From CAMCXE01 sp036520615 (lineage in GTDB: Bacteria > Pseudomonadota > Gammaproteobacteria > Pseudomonadales > Cellvibrionaceae): DNA of 64,000 bases. The notes beneath the pieces were generated by a model. It ran no database searches, was not told where the DNA came from, and saw only the letters and a program-made list of their open reading frames with translations. The stretch is taken from the NCBI GenBank assembly GCA_036520615.1, contig DATDJI010000092.1, positions 1-64,000 on the forward strand. Direction: 5' to 3'. Positions 62,047-64,000 of this stretch are shown here, in pieces. The translations under genes and the position numbers were made by a program. Positions within the stretch are counted from its first letter, which is position 1; the number at the start of each line of letters is the position of its first letter.

Positions 62047-63222
62047 TTATTTTAGAAAAGGTGTAAGCCATTCCATTTGTGGTGCATCGCCACCTCCTGC
62101 AGGCTGTTCGATGGAGAGAAAATAACTCCCCCACCAAGGGCCTGCCGCCCACCACGTCCAACCAATCCATTGTTTGTTATTTTCCATATATTGTAATACA
62201 CGTCCAATCGTGGCTTTACAGGTAGCATTATTACCACCGCCAAATTCACCTAAAAACCCTCGGTAGTTATGCGAGCTCAACCATTGAGTTACTTGGGTCA
62301 AATGTTTATCACCATCAGCGGAGGCGCATTCGGCTTTAGTGCCAGAATAGTCAGTGTCAAAATACTGATGAAATTCAAAAGCGAAATTATTACCCGGGTC
62401 AACAAAATTCACCATAACCGTCGCATTGGGTGTGCCGTAACTATTAGCCGCCCAAGAATGCGCGCCGGTCCAGGCGTTACCGGGAACTAAAATAAGATTA
62501 GTAGCACCAGCATCACGAACCGCCTTAGATCCAGCGTTAGCAGCTGTTAACCAGTCTTCGGTCCGCATTGTATTGGGTTCATTCATTAAACCGAAAATAA
62601 CGTGGTTGTTATTTTTATAGGCTGTGGCAAGGCGCGACCAAAAATTCGCAAATGCGCTCACAGGCACCTGGCTTGAACCAATTAAATTACCTCGATAACG
62701 AGCATAATTATGTGGATCTATGACTACGTATACACCTTTAGACGTAGTTTCAGTAACGAATAAATCCAAACGAGCAAATTCTGCTGTATCAAATGCTTGA
62801 TTTAATGTCGGCTGCAAACGCTCCCAGAAAAAGGGTAAGCGTACTGTATTCATTTTTTTGCTTTTAAAATAATCCACCTCAGTTTGAGGCGGATAAATAT
62901 AATCTTTCTCATAAATTCCAGGGAATTTTTTATCACCGAATTCCGCACCCGCTAGTGAAACACCTTTATAAATAACACCGGTGTTAATGTTGCCAGAACT
63001 GGATGAGGAACTTGAACTGCTGGAACTTGACGAGCTGGATGAACTAGAACTTGAAGTACGGCCAGAGCTGGAAGAGCTAGTTGAACTTGAGGAACTACTG
63101 GAGCTTGATGAACTGCTTGAACTTGACGAGCTAGAACTGCTACCTGGATCTGTACCGCCGCAGCCGCTCAGCGCGAGGCTGACTGCAATCAGAAGGGTAT
63201 TGAGTTTATTTAAACTTTTCAT
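62047..63222 (-). CDS. GH5 endoglucanase-type lipoprotein with poly-serine linker
   Basis: From ATG 63222 (GGAA upstream) the protein has 391 residues. A lipoprotein signal ends in LALSGC (lipidated C21), followed directly by an almost pure serine linker (about 28-76). The GH5 catalytic domain contains VIDPHNYARY, the acid/base Glu in FGLMNEPNT, FHQYFD and the nucleophile Glu in GFLGEFGGGNN. It should cleave beta-1,4-glucan or a related beta-glycan and be tethered to the outer membrane. There is no carbohydrate-binding module. Poly-Ser linkers are a hallmark of Cellvibrio-type enzymes. Confidence 0.92.
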   Translation of the reverse strand: MKSLNKLNTLLIAVSLALSGCGGTDPGSSSSSSSSSSSSSSSSSSSSTSSSSSGRTSSSSSSSSSSSSSSSSSSSSGNINTGVIYKGVSLAGAEFGDKKFPGIYEKDYIYPPQTEVDYFKSKKMNTVRLPFFWERLQPTLNQAFDTAEFARLDLFVTETTSKGVYVVIDPHNYARYRGNLIGSSQVPVSAFANFWSRLATAYKNNNHVIFGLMNEPNTMRTEDWLTAANAGSKAVRDAGATNLILVPGNAWTGAHSWAANSYGTPNATVMVNFVDPGNNFAFEFHQYFDTDYSGTKAECASADGDKHLTQVTQWLSSHNYRGFLGEFGGGNNATCKATIGRVLQYMENNKQWIGWTWWAAGPWWGSYFLSIEQPAGGGDAPQMEWLTPFLK

Positions 63223-63811
63223 ATTTAATTCCAAATAATGACTTTTAATATTGGAAATACCCGAGATCTGCAACTGCGATGCTCAGCGATTTGTTTGACA
63301 ATTAGCATCCATTACTCATCATCGTTCTGCATAAAGCCCGCTGCCGCCGTGGTCGCGCAGAAACAAGCCATAAGAGAAAATCACGGTGGAGTCTAGTTTA
63401 ATTTGTATTCACGCAACAAGCGGCGTTACACAGCGTTGCCGATTGCATCCTAGAACACCTCTCGAACAGGTCTCATTTTGATGTTTGGCTACGTATTTAA
63501 TAGTGCGTCGAAGACATATTTTAAACAGCAAAAGCTCGCAAGCTCTGCCCTCGCCTACGCTAAATAAATTTTAGGCCGAATAAATATGCTAATAAGCTCG
63601 GCGCTGCGGGGCTTTTAGAAGCTGCTCTTTAAGATTTTTTCGCGGTTTTTAAAAAATCCTTAGTTATCGACAGGTTTAAAGAGCAGATATAGTTCTAATC
63701 TGATAATTACAATTATCTAAATTAGCAATTATCGGAATGGATAAACGTGATAAATTAGAAGCTGGATTAGTGTATAGCCAGCGCCCAATAAATTTAAGAG
63801 ATAGTAAATTA
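63223..63811. other. Intergenic region upstream of the GH5 gene
   Basis: This 589-bp AT-rich region holds the GH5 promoter. Several short AT-rich dyads occur around 63700-63735 (GATAATTACAATTATC and similar), but no known regulator site was recognised and there is no supported ORF. Confidence 0.45.
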
Positions 63812-64000
63812 CTACATTATTTTTGCGCTGAGTTCATTCCAAATTAAAGGCTGGTCCTCGTCTATGGAAGTTTGCACACAAATACCCTCAACTTCCTCAA
63901 ACAATTCAGGACAGGCAATAAGATGCGCGTAAGGCAATTGATTAGGTGGAACTTGCCTTGCCCACACACCAACCCATGCGTTTCGGGTGGTTTTTTTCGC
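63812..64000 (-). CDS. Hypothetical protein (partial, N-terminus outside window)
   Basis: The minus strand is open from the right edge to a TAG at 63812-63814, giving the last 62 residues of a protein (KKTTRNAWVGVWARQVPPN, then YAHLIACPELFEEVEGICVQ). It looks coding: balanced composition with conserved-looking Trp and Pro. No family is recognised from this fragment. Confidence 0.55.
   Translation of the reverse strand, partial: AKKTTRNAWVGVWARQVPPNQLPYAHLIACPELFEEVEGICVQTSIDEDQPLIWNELSAKIM

Noticed and set aside
62981..63238. Plus-strand frame rich in Leu, Glu and Asp
   Set aside because: It is the antisense reading of the poly-serine linker of the GH5 gene; the repetitive codons keep the other frames open.

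Overview
The window reads as chromosome from a free-living gammaproteobacterium, most likely Cellvibrionaceae (Cellvibrio or a close relative). The supporting signs are the gene orders thrS-infC-rpmI-rplT-pheS-pheT-ihfA-merR, hisI-hisE-tatABC and yccA-like-tusDCBE. A lipid-anchored GH5 glycanase with a long poly-serine linker, a secreted LPMO-like protein and a hexuronate pathway fit a plant-polysaccharide degrader. The genus is an inference from content and style; no search was run.

Layout. 1-5460: the end of a MoxR ATPase gene, a VanZ-like protein with an extra C-terminal domain, a DUF481 outer-membrane protein, a small exported protein, a Rieske ferredoxin and pabB. 5788-7282: a HipB-like regulator followed by a HipA-like protein whose kinase catalytic residues are replaced. 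7633-13292: hexuronate catabolism (manD, kdgK, uxaC, uxuB), which takes glucuronate and fructuronate to 2-keto-3-deoxy-6-phosphogluconate. 13321-17472: an overlapping operon of aspartic-type protease, 7-TM protein with inactive transglutaminase domain, ATP-grasp ligase and rsmJ. 17713-25146: a HAD phosphatase, an Hpt/HD-GYP protein, metG and rsxABC (the rsxDGE part does not follow). 25196-31220: a divergent two-component pair, then a formate/nitrite-type transporter and a PP2C/Ser-Thr kinase fusion behind a sigma-54-like promoter.

31463-34184 is a short, decayed insertion next to tRNA-Pro(GGG). A 20-bp copy of the tRNA 3' end lies at its far side and it holds only small or broken unknown ORFs. 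34343-41777 is the translation cluster, including infC with an AUU start. 42007-49120 holds a response regulator, a Bax-inhibitor-1 protein, tusDCBE, the LPMO-like protein, an OmpA lipoprotein, an LRR lipoprotein and cyanase. 49178-55144 is a transglutaminase / alpha-E / circularly permuted ATP-grasp cluster, the second ATP-grasp plus transglutaminase-fold set in the window. 55725-64000 holds a small exported peptide, a chemoreceptor, hisI-hisE-tatABC, a membrane protein, a frameshifted HNH gene, an unknown conserved-looking gene, the GH5 enzyme and a partial gene.

Most promising for new biology: the HipA-like pseudokinase pair, the two cryptic ATP-grasp/transglutaminase systems, the nitrogen-type promoter and twin hairpins around the transporter-kinase pair, the tRNA-Pro island, the incomplete rsx operon, and the LPMO-like protein with a C-terminal membrane anchor.
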